Of a DNA stretch of 64,000 nt, positions 1 to 8,309 are shown in pieces. The notes under the pieces were generated by a model, which was given only the letters and a program-made list of their open reading frames with translations, did no database searches and had not been told where the DNA came from. The stretch is from assembly GCF_050571805.1 (NCBI RefSeq), contig NZ_CP192219.1; one strand, given 5' to 3'. The translations under genes were made by a program, and so were the position numbers. Within the stretch, counting starts at the first letter, position 1; every line of letters starts with the position of its first letter. The stretch is from Halodesulfovibrio aestuarii. GTDB taxonomy: Bacteria; Desulfobacterota; Desulfovibrionia; Desulfovibrionales; Desulfovibrionaceae.

Positions 1-570
1 AATAAATATCCCCAGAGTCAGATTGAAGTTATTAACTTCAATTCTGAGAACGTTGTTGAGCATGTCGAAAGTGGAGAGATTAATCTGGGCTTTATTGAAG
101 GTGATTATGAATCACGTTCCGCAGAGTTTGAAGAAATTTATAAAGAAGAGCTTGTTGTTGTAACTTCCGATAAATATATGGCCGGGTTGCAAGAATACAG
201 ATTGTCTGAGCTGTTGGATTTAGATTGGATATTACGTGAGCAGGGTTCTGGTACACGCCAGACCATGTGGAATTCTTTGGGGCAGGCCAAAAAAAATCTT
301 AATATTTTTATGGAACTTGAGCATATAGAAGCGATTAAGTCGGTGCTGAAAAATCCGGGAACACTTAGTTGCATGTCTCCGTTCTGTTTTCAGCGTGAGC
401 TTGCAAAAGGAGAATTATTTCCTGTGCAGCTCGAAGGAATACGTTTTAAACGCAGTCTTTATGCCGTGATGAACCGACAGAAATATCGTTCCAACCTGTT
501 GAACCAGTTTGTATTTGACGTAAGGGAGCACCTTATGAAAATGCTGCCGCAGGTTTCAGCAGAAGACTAG
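1..570 (+). CDS. LysR-family transcriptional regulator, C-terminal part (gene starts before the window)
   Basis: The frame is open from base 1 and ends at TAG 568-570, so only the C-terminal effector-binding domain (about 189 residues) is visible; the N-terminal helix-turn-helix lies outside the window. The stretch WILREQGSGTR is typical of the LysR substrate-binding fold (type 2 periplasmic-binding-like), where the serine/threonine loop contacts the co-inducer. Proteins of this family are cytoplasmic dimers or tetramers that switch promoters, often of a neighbouring gene, in response to a small molecule. The ligand and target cannot be read from this fragment. A strong terminator follows about 60 bases downstream, so it does not appear to share a transcript with the CstA-type gene. 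An internal ATG at 178 is in frame but lies inside the domain and is not a plausible start. Confidence 0.88.
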   Translation, partial: NKYPQSQIEVINFNSENVVEHVESGEINLGFIEGDYESRSAEFEEIYKEELVVVTSDKYMAGLQEYRLSELLDLDWILREQGSGTRQTMWNSLGQAKKNLNIFMELEHIEAIKSVLKNPGTLSCMSPFCFQRELAKGELFPVQLEGIRFKRSLYAVMNRQKYRSNLLNQFVFDVREHLMKMLPQVSAED

Positions 571-631
571 TCTGGAAAGATAATCTGTGCTCACATCGGG
601 CGCATGGGAATGAACACGCATTGTTATTGTT

Positions 632-668
632 GGGGAAAAGCTGAAATCTCAGTTTTTCCCCATTTTTT
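632..668 (+). terminator. Rho-independent terminator after the LysR gene
   Basis: GGGGAAAA at 632-639 pairs with TTTTCCCC at 654-661, enclosing a smaller CTGA/TCAG stem, and is followed by a run of six T. It separates the LysR gene from the downstream transporter. Confidence 0.85.
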
Positions 669-807
669 ATGCGCAATCTCAATGAGCCATTGTAAAAGCA
701 CTTTATTTCAGAGAGATAGTGATATTATACTAGCTATAACTTCTGTTATTATTCACCGTACACAGAATCTGAAATTTTAGGGAGAAAAGCAACTTAAGGA
801 GAAGGGT

Positions 808-2268
808 ATGGCATATTTCTTTTTAGCAGTAGCTGCGCTGGTTGTTGGGTACCTTGTCTATAGTAAGGTGGTAGAGGCAAACTTCGGTGCGGATACGTGT
901 AGGGCAACTCCGGCGTGCAGGCTAGAGGACGGAGTGGATTTTGTTAAGATGAATAAGAAGCAGGCATACCTTATCCAGCTTCTGAATATTGCAGGCCTTG
1001 GTCCGATTTTCGGCCCTATTCTTGGAGCGCTGTACGGCCCGACTGCTCTTGTATGGATAGTTATAGGCAGTATCTTTGCCGGTGGGGTGCATGATTACTT
1101 TTCGGGCATGATGTCCGTTCGATATGACGGTAAATCTATTCCGGATGCTGTGGGGTACAACCTTGGCTCATTCGCCAAGCAGTTCATGAATGTTTTTTCC
1201 ATCGTTCTCCTGCTTCTTGTAGGTGTTGTCTTTGTACTTGGGCCAGCAGAGCTTTTGGCCAAAAAAATTAGCTTCGGATTTGATGACATAACCTATGCAA
1301 AGTACGCATGGACAGCGGCTATTTTTGGGTATTACTTCATTGCAACCATTCTTCCTGTGGATAAAATTATTGGTCGCCTCTATCCACTCTTTGCCGTGAC
1401 CCTGATTATTATGGCCGTAGGTTTAACCACCATGCTCATCTGGGACGGCTATGACTTCTATCCAAACGGTCTTTCTCTTGCCAATACCAACCCGCAAGGC
1501 TTACCGATCTGGCCGCTCATTTTTATTACCATTGCTTGTGGCGCTATCTCCGGTTTCCATGCGACACAGTCTCCGCTCATGTCCCGCTGTATTCCGGATG
1601 AAAAATGCGGACGTCCCGTATTTTACGGAGCTATGATTGGTGAAGGTCTGATCGCACTCGTATGGGCAACTTTGGGTATGACTTTCTACAAAACACCGGA
1701 AGCACTTCAGGCCGTAATCTCAAACGGTGGCCCTGCAGCCGTTGTTGACCAGATTTCTGTTACTCTCATGGGGCCGATAGGCGGCTTTCTCGCTATCATA
1801 GGTGTAATCGCATTGCCGATTACCTCTGGTGATACGGCTTTCCGTTCTGCACGTCTCATTATCGCAGATTTCTTTAAGATGCCGCAGAAGGAAGGCTATA
1901 AACGTCTTATCATCGCAGTACCGCTGTTTGCGATTGGTTTTCTTATCACAAGAACTGAATTTTCTGTTATCTGGCGTTACTTCGGTTTTGCAAACTCAAC
2001 ACTCGCAACAATTGTACTTTGGACAGCCGGTGTATACCTTGTCCGGCATGCAAAAAACTACTGGATCGCAGTTGTTCCAGCTGTATTTATGACTGGCGTG
2101 GTCAGCACCTATCTTGCAAACGCTAAAATTGGCTTTAACCTGCCGTATGATATTTCCTGCTGGTTCGGCATAATCGCCAGTATTGGTTGTTTTGTTTGGT
2201 TTATGATGAAAAAAGGTTCTATCAAAATCAATATTGATGCTGAGGATGGTCCCGGGTTCATTGGCTAG
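808..2268 (+). CDS. cstA: CstA-family carbon starvation / peptide (pyruvate) transporter
   Basis: This 486-residue polytopic inner-membrane protein belongs to the CstA family, whose members import peptides or pyruvate during carbon limitation in enterobacteria. The family signature is clear at about residues 63-105: GLGPIFGPILGALYGP followed by FAGGVHDYFSGMMS. It is shorter than the roughly 700-residue E. coli CstA and matches the short form common in anaerobes. Hydrophobic segments run along the whole length and the N-terminus is an uncleaved membrane segment. The start is supported by a strong ribosome binding site, AAGGAGAAGGGT, directly before the ATG. It has its own upstream region of about 140 bases after the LysR terminator and appears monocistronic. 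The substrate cannot be decided from sequence alone. The proximity of the LysR gene may or may not mean it is the regulator. Confidence 0.92.
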   Translation: MAYFFLAVAALVVGYLVYSKVVEANFGADTCRATPACRLEDGVDFVKMNKKQAYLIQLLNIAGLGPIFGPILGALYGPTALVWIVIGSIFAGGVHDYFSGMMSVRYDGKSIPDAVGYNLGSFAKQFMNVFSIVLLLLVGVVFVLGPAELLAKKISFGFDDITYAKYAWTAAIFGYYFIATILPVDKIIGRLYPLFAVTLIIMAVGLTTMLIWDGYDFYPNGLSLANTNPQGLPIWPLIFITIACGAISGFHATQSPLMSRCIPDEKCGRPVFYGAMIGEGLIALVWATLGMTFYKTPEALQAVISNGGPAAVVDQISVTLMGPIGGFLAIIGVIALPITSGDTAFRSARLIIADFFKMPQKEGYKRLIIAVPLFAIGFLITRTEFSVIWRYFGFANSTLATIVLWTAGVYLVRHAKNYWIAVVPAVFMTGVVSTYLANAKIGFNLPYDISCWFGIIASIGCFVWFMMKKGSIKINIDAEDGPGFIG

Positions 2269-2415
2269 GATCATGTTATCCGCTACCTTTAACGACCAAA
2301 GAGAGAACTCACGTTATTTCAATGTCTTTGTCCGTAGTCTCTCATTCTTTGAGAGCTGCTAAGACTTTTTTATAAAAGAGTTTCCCTTTGAGGTCTCCCC
2401 TCTTTAAAAAGATAA

Positions 2416-2448
2416 GGGCTGTCCTACATAGTATAGGACTGCCCTTTT
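2416..2448 (+). terminator. Bidirectional terminator between cstA and queH
   Basis: GGGCTGTCCT pairs with AGGACTGCCC (one central T-T mismatch) around a 9-base loop and is followed by TTTT. On the other strand the A-rich left flank supplies a U-rich tail. Almost the same stem recurs after ung at 45121-45150. Confidence 0.8.
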
Positions 2449-2516
2449 ATATTTAAACGAAAGATAGCGGAGCATAAGCCGCAAAGTTGCGCATAAAACG
2501 TGCGGATCTCGCAGTA

Positions 2517-2577
2517 GAAAGTCTTTGGAGAGTCCAGAGAAGCCTTTCTACAGAAAGGTTCTTTGGCCGCCGGAGGC
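2517..2577 (+). repeat. Dispersed repeat, GCCGCCGGAGGC family, copy A
   Basis: This block aligns by eye with 36682-36742. Both run CTTTGGA-AGTC, AAGCCTTT, CAGAAAG and TTTGGCCGCC in the same order. It ends in the motif GCCGCCGGAGGC at 2566-2577, which is also seen inverted at 36557-36568. It lies about 55 bases from the queH stop codon with the motif end pointing at that stop. Confidence 0.6.
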
Positions 2578-2631
2578 TCGTCGAAGACAACAGGTGTCGC
2601 AGACTCGCCGAAGGCAGCAGACAAACCGTAA

Positions 2632-3195
2632 TTATTTCTTCAGCCCACAGGTTTCTTTAAACTCTTTTGCGTAGCGGTCACCTTCTGAGTAGAGGCAGCC
2701 GCAGTACTGCTGGCGATAGACGCCCCAGTCTTTGGAGGTTTCGATACCTTCCTTCCAACCGGTACGAAAATCGCGGTAGAGAAACTTGGCACTTCCACCT
2801 TGTGCCATATCTTCCCCAAGCTTTTTAATATCCTCATGCTTTTGCATTTTGGAATAGAGCAGGGTTGTTGTCACATAGTCGAAGTTGCCTTTGCGTCCTA
2901 TAGAGAACGCGCGCTCCATGCGCATGGCGTAGCAGTGAAAACAGCGGTTTTCTTCTCTGTAGCATATGGTGCGAAACCATTTTTGCGGATCGTATTCCTG
3001 ATCACGCATAATGATTTTAATGTCGAACCGGTTGGCTACTTCAATCGCCCCTTCCCGTCGCCGAAGATATTCTTTGGTCGGGTGGATATTGGGGTTGTAA
3101 AAGAAGCCGGTTACTTCCAGTCCTTCGTTTTGCAGTTCCTTGATCGTTGTAATTGAGCAAGGGCCGCAGCACATGTGCAGAAGTACGCGAGCCAT
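2632..3195 (-). CDS. queH: Epoxyqueuosine reductase QueH
   Basis: This protein catalyses the last step of queuosine synthesis, reducing epoxyqueuosine to queuosine in the tRNA wobble position; it is the non-orthologous replacement for QueG. The 187-residue protein starts with the family hallmark LLHMCCGPCS (paired cysteines at about 9-10 and Cys13) and carries a second cysteine set, QQYCGC, near residues 164-169. These cysteines bind the iron-sulfur cluster and metal in the family. FYNPNIHP is also typical. The ATG lies just after the RNase G stop codon with an AAGGCG site inside the end of that gene, so the two are translationally close and probably co-transcribed. Full length for the family. 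Confidence 0.93.
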   Translation of the reverse strand: MARVLLHMCCGPCSITTIKELQNEGLEVTGFFYNPNIHPTKEYLRRREGAIEVANRFDIKIIMRDQEYDPQKWFRTICYREENRCFHCYAMRMERAFSIGRKGNFDYVTTTLLYSKMQKHEDIKKLGEDMAQGGSAKFLYRDFRTGWKEGIETSKDWGVYRQQYCGCLYSEGDRYAKEFKETCGLKK

Positions 3196-3197
3196 TG

Positions 3198-4667
3198 TTA
3201 CGCCTTGGCGATTTTGATCTCGATGGACACCTTGTAGGTGCTTTCCAGCTCGAGAAGACGTTCGCGCTTTTGGTTAAGCAGATACATTGCAAGTTCACGC
3301 TCTGCTTCGAGTTCAAACTTAGCGGAGATATCTTTGTTGTGACGCAGACGGCGCAGCAGGTCTTTAAGAGACTGCAAGGACTGCCATTCCATGTTCCGGC
3401 GTGAACCGGAGCCGTTACAGCATGGGCAGACTTCTGTACTGATGGACAGTGCGGAAGAACCGAGACGCTGACGGACAATCTGGAGCAGACCGAACCGGCT
3501 CATTTTACCTACATCGTGCCGTGCACGGTCAATCTTCATGGCGTTGCGGAGTGTTTTTTCCACTTCGCGCCAGTGGTTGCGGTCACGCATTTCAATAAAA
3601 TCGATAACAATCTGACCGCCGATATCCCGCAGTTTTAGCTGCTGAGCAATGGTCTGGGCTGCTTCCATGTTGGTTTTAAGCGCCATGGATTCAAAATTTG
3701 TTTTTCCTGCGATTTTGCCGGAGTTGATGTCGATAGCCATGAGTGCTTCTGTCTGGTCGAAAACAAGACGGCCGCCTGATGGCAGAACAACTTCACGGGA
3801 GTAAATTTGTTCAAGCTGCTTTTGCAGGTTGAAGCGTTCCCACATGGAGAGTTCCGGTTGGTTATGAATTCGAACCTGAAGTCCGCGACGAGGGAATACG
3901 AGTCCTGCAAACTCTTCAACAGCCTCTGCTGTGCCTTCGTCATCAATCCATACTTCACCTACTTCATCTGTGAGATAGTCGCGTACTGCGCGGGTTGCGA
4001 GGTCGCGTTCACGGTAGAGAAGGGAAGGAGCTTCTTCCGTAGTGGCTTTTTTACGTACTTCTTTCCACATTCTTTTGAGGAACCGTAAGTCACGCAGCAG
4101 AGATGTTTTGGGCTGAGCCATGCTGACGGTACGAACAATTACGCCGAGATCATCACCCGGTTTCTGTTCATCAAAGATTGCTTTTAAGCGTGACCGTTCT
4201 TTTTCGTCGTCCACTTTACGGGAAACGCCAATTTGTTCGCGTCCAGGTGTAAGAACGAGAAAGCGGCCGGGAAGGGATAGATATGAAGTAAGAAACGCAC
4301 CTTTAGTTCCGGTAGGTTCTTTAACAACCTGCACCAGAATTTCTTGTCCAGCTTTCAGAACTTTCTGAATTGGAGGGTACTTCTTACCCCGGTTAGGGTC
4401 ATGCGGCGCGAGAAAATATTCCGGATGTACTTCATCAATCTGAAGGAATCCGTTTTTTTCTGCACCATACGAGATAAATGCTGCTTGAAGGTTTGTATCT
4501 ATGTTGTTGATGACACCTTTGTAGATGTTACCTTTGGTTTTCTGTTGATGAACCATTTCAACATAGTATTCTTGTACTAGGCCCTCTTCGGCTAGTAATA
4601 CTTCAACCTGTTCGCCTGGCAAGGTGCTGATAAACATCTTACGCTTGCCTTTGCGTGGTCTGACCAT
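3198..4667 (-). CDS. rng: Ribonuclease G/E family endoribonuclease
   Basis: Single-strand endoribonuclease of the RNase E/G family (489 residues), acting in rRNA processing and mRNA decay in the cytoplasm. An S1-type RNA-binding domain lies at roughly residues 38-120 (NIYKGVINNI, then NGFLQIDEV). The DNase I-like catalytic core has the two metal-binding aspartates in ALMAIDINSG (about 310) and IVIDFIEM (about 353). The zinc-link cysteine motif CPCCNGSG is near 412-419 and mediates dimerisation in the family. The long C-terminal scaffold of E. coli RNase E is absent, so the length fits RNase G. AAAGGACT lies six bases before the chosen ATG; a second ATG ten codons in is less likely. It is followed at once by queH and preceded by a hairpin and a radical SAM gene. 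Confidence 0.94.
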   Translation of the reverse strand: MVRPRKGKRKMFISTLPGEQVEVLLAEEGLVQEYYVEMVHQQKTKGNIYKGVINNIDTNLQAAFISYGAEKNGFLQIDEVHPEYFLAPHDPNRGKKYPPIQKVLKAGQEILVQVVKEPTGTKGAFLTSYLSLPGRFLVLTPGREQIGVSRKVDDEKERSRLKAIFDEQKPGDDLGVIVRTVSMAQPKTSLLRDLRFLKRMWKEVRKKATTEEAPSLLYRERDLATRAVRDYLTDEVGEVWIDDEGTAEAVEEFAGLVFPRRGLQVRIHNQPELSMWERFNLQKQLEQIYSREVVLPSGGRLVFDQTEALMAIDINSGKIAGKTNFESMALKTNMEAAQTIAQQLKLRDIGGQIVIDFIEMRDRNHWREVEKTLRNAMKIDRARHDVGKMSRFGLLQIVRQRLGSSALSISTEVCPCCNGSGSRRNMEWQSLQSLKDLLRRLRHNKDISAKFELEAERELAMYLLNQKRERLLELESTYKVSIEIKIAKA

Positions 4668-4691
4668 TGTGAGTCCTTTAAAAAATCCTTT

Positions 4692-4714
4692 CCGAATGTT
4701 GTCGGGACATTCGG
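4692..4714 (-). other. Hairpin in the 5' leader of the RNase G gene
   Basis: On the minus strand CCGAATG pairs with CATTCGG around a 9-base loop, and a run of six T follows after seven bases, just before the rng ribosome binding site. It could be a weak terminator or attenuator after the radical SAM gene, or a leader structure for rng. The spacing to the T run makes it a poor standard terminator. Confidence 0.45.
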
Positions 4715-4715
4715 A

Positions 4716-5747
4716 CTACTGGCAGGAGTAGAAAGGCTCATCTGTGTTGAGTGCTGCAGTGCGGTCTGGCTCTGACTTGTAAATATCACCTTCATGCTCC
4801 AGTGTGTCCAGTGCTCTTTGGACGTTGGATAGAGGAAGGGTGAGAGCAACCGCAAGCTGCGAAGGTGTCTGTGGTCTGCGTTTAAGCGACTCTAGAACAC
4901 ATTGTTTTACAGCTGACCAGTTTTGTTCCGGCAAGTCTGCAAATTCTCCAGTGGCTGACTGCAAGACAGTCGCTGGGGGTGCGTTTTTTTGTGAAGCATG
5001 TTGTGGGCTAGCTGAGCCATTGGCGTCAAATCTAGTAATGCATTCTGAGAGTGCGTTCTGCCATACTTTACGTACGTCAGGGTCAACAGCTTTTGCCAAA
5101 GAAAAGGCACCGGGTCTGGATAATGTTGTTACATCAACACGATGAGGCTGTAACTTAGTTACATACTCCTTGAGCAGGGTAAGATTCTCTTGTGAATCAT
5201 TTATGCCCTGCGACAGTAATATTTCTAGAAAAATTTTGCCGCTGTATTTTTTGCTGAATTGAACAAGGCATTCAGCAAGCTGTGCGACGATAACCCCCCC
5301 GCAGGGGCGATTCAATTTTGTAAATTCTTTATCTACTAGTGAATCCAGAGAAGGAAGCACGGCATCTGCTTCCATAAGTGCTTCTTGCACTTCTGAATCA
5401 CATAAGAGTGTACTATTAGTGAGAACAGCTACAGGGACAGATGGAAGAATCTGTTTGCAGCCCTTGATTATGATGTCTAATTCACTATTTAGACACGGCT
5501 CTCCTGAGCCTCCCAGAGTTACGTAATCGGGTAAATTATCGCAATGTTCATCGCGCCATTGGCGCAATTCGTCCAGCAGATCTTTCGCTGGAACATATGG
5601 TTTCCGGGTCAGGGTCAGTTCTTCTGTCTTGCCGACTTCGCAGTAAAGGCAGTCCATAGAACAGATTCTCTTCCCGAGAAGATCAAGGCCAAGAGAATGA
5701 CCGAGTCTTCCTGAATAAACCGGACCAAAAATATATGTAAACTTCAT
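4716..5747 (-). CDS. Radical SAM protein (COG0731-like) with C-terminal winged-helix-like region
   Basis: Radical SAM enzyme of about 343 residues. The 4Fe-4S motif CSMDCLYC gives C29, C33 and C36 (CxxxCxxC), and GGSGEP follows at about 83-88, as in COG0731 wyosine-type radical SAM proteins. The function of most bacterial members is unknown, so no reaction is assigned. The last 70 residues (SQLAVALTLPLSNVQRALD and on) look like a winged helix-turn-helix, which is unusual for this family and might bind nucleic acid. The start at 5747 (MKFTYIFGPVYSGRLGHS) is chosen because that is where family homology begins. A GTG at 5801 would add 18 non-conserved residues and has no clear ribosome binding site. 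It lies upstream of rng on the same strand. Confidence 0.85.
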   Translation of the reverse strand: MKFTYIFGPVYSGRLGHSLGLDLLGKRICSMDCLYCEVGKTEELTLTRKPYVPAKDLLDELRQWRDEHCDNLPDYVTLGGSGEPCLNSELDIIIKGCKQILPSVPVAVLTNSTLLCDSEVQEALMEADAVLPSLDSLVDKEFTKLNRPCGGVIVAQLAECLVQFSKKYSGKIFLEILLSQGINDSQENLTLLKEYVTKLQPHRVDVTTLSRPGAFSLAKAVDPDVRKVWQNALSECITRFDANGSASPQHASQKNAPPATVLQSATGEFADLPEQNWSAVKQCVLESLKRRPQTPSQLAVALTLPLSNVQRALDTLEHEGDIYKSEPDRTAALNTDEPFYSCQ

Positions 5748-5890
5748 GGCAATTACGTTCCGCACTCTGGTATGATTAGTTACTATACTTACAGGCAGCA
5801 CAAAAGGACAGCTATTATTTCAATCAAAAAAGTGCCGTAAGTTGGCATGACTGGTATAAAAAACTTGAATTATCAAGATGAGACAGTCTC

Positions 5891-5919
5891 TTGACAGGTG
5901 TCCTATATATAAGTAGGGC
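5891..5919 (+). promoter_or_regulatory. Candidate sigma-70 promoter for trmI
   Basis: A perfect TTGACA at 5891-5896 is followed after 17 bases by TAGGGC. The -10 match is weak, so the call rests mainly on the -35 box and its position upstream of the GGAGG site of trmI. Confidence 0.4.
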
Positions 5920-5948
5920 GTTGCTCCAACCACGGAGGAAAAAAAAAT

Positions 5949-6815
5949 ATGATTAAGCAAGGCGAATTGGTTCTGCTTGTCGGCCCGCGCGGAAAACGCG
6001 TTATGCGCCGTGCAGAATCAGGTAACGATATACATGGTAATGATGGCATTCTAAAAATGGAAGACATCATGGCAGCCGGTTACGGCAGCATTGTTTTTAC
6101 TCATAAAGAGAAGCCATACCGCGTGCAACGCCCTTCGTTGCACGATCTTGTGAAAGGCGTCAAGCGTCAGACACAGGTTATCTATCCAAAGGATATTGGC
6201 TACATCTGCATGAAGCTGGGTGTTGGTAATGGTTCTAAAGTTATTGAAGCCGGTTCCGGCTCCGGTAGTCTTACTCTTGCTATGAGCTGGTTTGCAGGGG
6301 AAAAGGGCGAAATCCATACCCACGAAGCCCGTGAAGAATTTATGAAGCTTGCTCGTCGCAATCTCGATTGGGCAGGTGTTGGCAAAAACGTAACCTTGTA
6401 CCACCACAACATCGAAAACGGTTTCCTCGTTGATGATGCTGATGCACTTTTCCTCGATGTGCGTGATCCTTGGGATTACGTAAAATTTATTCCGGATGCG
6501 ATTAAACCAGGTGCAATGATCGGCTTTCTCGTTCCTACCGTAGATCAGGTTTCCAGCCTCCTTACCGAACTGGAAAAAGGTCCATTTGACGAAGTTGAAG
6601 TTTCCGAACTTCTCGTTCGTAATTGGAAACCAGTACCGGATCGCTTGCGTCCAAATGATCGCATGGTAGCACATACAGGCTTCCTTATTTTTGCCCGTCA
6701 TCAGGAAGGTCTTGAAGCTCTTGAAGGTCACAAATATGTTGGCACTCGAGAGCGCAAGCAGGAAGCGGCGCGTAAAGAGCGTCTTGCTGCTGCTAAAGAA
6801 GAATCTGCAGAATAG
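5949..6815 (+). CDS. trmI: tRNA (adenine(58)-N1)-methyltransferase TrmI
   Basis: Class I SAM-dependent methyltransferase that makes m1A58 in the T-loop of tRNAs. The 288-residue protein has a small N-terminal domain, the linker PYRVQRPSLHDLV, and the SAM-binding motif EAGSGSGSLTLAM at about 100-112. HEAREEF follows as the acidic motif II loop and ALFLDVRDPW as the active-site strand. The lysine- and alanine-rich C-terminal tail beyond about residue 260 is not conserved in the family. CACGGAGG supports the ATG start. It is followed by its own terminator, so it appears monocistronic. Assignment is by family features; the alternative m1A57/58 specificity of archaeal homologues cannot be excluded. 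Confidence 0.92.
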   Translation: MIKQGELVLLVGPRGKRVMRRAESGNDIHGNDGILKMEDIMAAGYGSIVFTHKEKPYRVQRPSLHDLVKGVKRQTQVIYPKDIGYICMKLGVGNGSKVIEAGSGSGSLTLAMSWFAGEKGEIHTHEAREEFMKLARRNLDWAGVGKNVTLYHHNIENGFLVDDADALFLDVRDPWDYVKFIPDAIKPGAMIGFLVPTVDQVSSLLTELEKGPFDEVEVSELLVRNWKPVPDRLRPNDRMVAHTGFLIFARHQEGLEALEGHKYVGTRERKQEAARKERLAAAKEESAE

Positions 6816-6856
6816 AAGTTACTTGCGCTAACGCAGCAAGCGTAAAATAAACATAA

Positions 6857-6888
6857 AATCCCGACTTATTACGAGTCGGGATTTTTTT
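6857..6888 (+). terminator. Rho-independent terminator after trmI
   Basis: AAATCCCGACT pairs with AGTCGGGATTT around a 6-base loop and runs into seven T. Confidence 0.93.
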
Positions 6889-6912
6889 GTACCTGCAAAA
6901 AAATAAAAAAAC

Positions 6913-6940
6913 TTGCACTGAAGACTTGATGTGATATATA
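6913..6940 (+). promoter_or_regulatory. Candidate sigma-70 promoter for the PaaK-ChaN-MutM operon
   Basis: TTGCAC, a 16-base spacer and TATATA lie about 100 bases before the first gene of the operon, directly after the trmI terminator. Confidence 0.5.
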
Positions 6941-7043
6941 TCTGAAATATCAGTAAAAAATAGAAAAAACTTGATTTTCTATTCATTCTTCTGTAATGTC
7001 AGGGTTTAGTTCCGCATTAAAATTTCTTGTATGGAGAATCCAC

Positions 7044-8309
7044 ATGACCCGTAAAGACCGTACAGAAGGCATATATAGCCGACGTGAAGTGCTTGACGAA
7101 AGCGAACGTCGTCAGTTTTACCTCATCCAGCTTAAAGACCTTCTTACCTATGCTTATCGCTATTCAGAAGATGTTAAGAAGCGTTTTGACCGTGCTCAGT
7201 TTCAGGTAGAGAAATTTAAGTCTCTCTCCGATCTTAAGCATATCCCTATTCTCAAGAAGAAAGAACTTATCTTCCTGCAGTCCATGGGACCGCGTCTTGG
7301 TGGGCTTCTCACCAAAGACCTTGGCGAACTGAAGCGCGTGTTCCTTTCTCCTGGACCGATTTTTGATCCTGAAGATCGCACTGATGATTACTGGGGCTAC
7401 ACCGAAGGTTTTTATTCCGCTGGTTTCCGTCCGGGTGACGTAGCGCAGATTACTTTCAACTACCACCTTGCTCCTGCAGGTCTCATGTTTGAAGAGCCTT
7501 TGCGTAATCTTGGTTGTGCAACTGTTCCTGCTGGACCGGGTAATGCAGCTACTCAGCTGGAAATCATGCAAAAATTGCGTGTAAGCGGGTATGTTGGAAC
7601 TCCAAGCTACCTGATGCACCTTGCTCAAAAAGCAGAAGAAAAAGGTTTGAACCTGCGTAAAGATCTCTACCTCGAAGTTGCATTTGTGACTGGAGAGCGT
7701 ATTTCTGAGAAAATGCGTTCTTCTCTCGAGAAGAAGTTCGACCTTATTATGCGTCAGGGCTATGGCACCGCAGACGTTGGTTGTATCGGTTACGAATGTT
7801 ACCACAAAACCGGCCTGCACATTGCCAACAGAACGTATGTTGAAATCTGTCACCCTGATACTGGTATTCCTCTTAAAGATGGTGAAGTTGGTGAAATTGT
7901 TGTTACTGCATTCAACAAAACTTATCCGCTTATCCGTCTTGCAACAGGTGACCTCGGTTACATCGACAGATCTCCTTGCCCATGCGGTCGAACCTCTCCG
8001 CGTCTTGGTTCCATTGTTGGACGCGTAGATACTACCGCTCGTATTAAAGGCATGTTCGTTTACCCGCATCAGGTTGAACAGGTCATGGCACGCTTTGAAG
8101 AAATCAAGCGTTGGCAGATCGAAGTTACCAATCCGGGTGGCATTGACGAAATGACCTTGTACGTTGAAGCAAGTAACTTCAAACGTGGGGACGAACTGCT
8201 GCACCAGTTCCGTGAAAAAATTAAACTTCGTCCGGAGCTCAAGGTGCTTACTCCTGGCTCACTGCCACCGCAGATTCGTCCTATTGAGGACAAAAGGATA
8301 TGGGATTAG
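7044..8309 (+). CDS. Phenylacetate-CoA ligase-like AMP-forming ligase
   Basis: Member of the PaaK branch of the adenylate-forming enzymes, which activate aryl or other carboxylic acids to CoA thioesters using ATP. The 421-residue length is normal. Visible family features are YAYRYSEDVKKRF near the N-terminus, VGTPSYL in the middle, the adenylate-binding motif QGYGTADVG at about 236-244, and the C-terminal hinge region RLATGDLGY with CPCGRTSPRL and GRVD. The start at 7044 is chosen because GGAGAA lies seven bases upstream; an earlier ATG at 6996 adds 16 unconserved residues without a site. The gene overlaps the following ChaN-like gene by 10 bases. The substrate is unknown. In anaerobes such proteins often act in aromatic acid or amino acid catabolism, but no pathway genes are adjacent. 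Confidence 0.87.
   Translation: MTRKDRTEGIYSRREVLDESERRQFYLIQLKDLLTYAYRYSEDVKKRFDRAQFQVEKFKSLSDLKHIPILKKKELIFLQSMGPRLGGLLTKDLGELKRVFLSPGPIFDPEDRTDDYWGYTEGFYSAGFRPGDVAQITFNYHLAPAGLMFEEPLRNLGCATVPAGPGNAATQLEIMQKLRVSGYVGTPSYLMHLAQKAEEKGLNLRKDLYLEVAFVTGERISEKMRSSLEKKFDLIMRQGYGTADVGCIGYECYHKTGLHIANRTYVEICHPDTGIPLKDGEVGEIVVTAFNKTYPLIRLATGDLGYIDRSPCPCGRTSPRLGSIVGRVDTTARIKGMFVYPHQVEQVMARFEEIKRWQIEVTNPGGIDEMTLYVEASNFKRGDELLHQFREKIKLRPELKVLTPGSLPPQIRPIEDKRIWD

Larger units (their letters stand above)
2269..2631. other. Intergenic region between convergent cstA and queH
   Basis: No credible gene. It holds a bidirectional terminator hairpin (2416-2448) and a repeat-like module (2517-2577) just beyond the queH stop codon. 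Bases 2276-2400 show nothing recognisable. A minus-strand open frame at 2424-2624 overlaps the terminator and is not credible. Confidence 0.7.

Noticed and set aside
7164..8204. 346-codon minus-strand open frame antisense to the PaaK-like gene
   Set aside because: It lies wholly within a conserved coding gene on the other strand, has no ribosome binding site and reads as a mirror of that gene.
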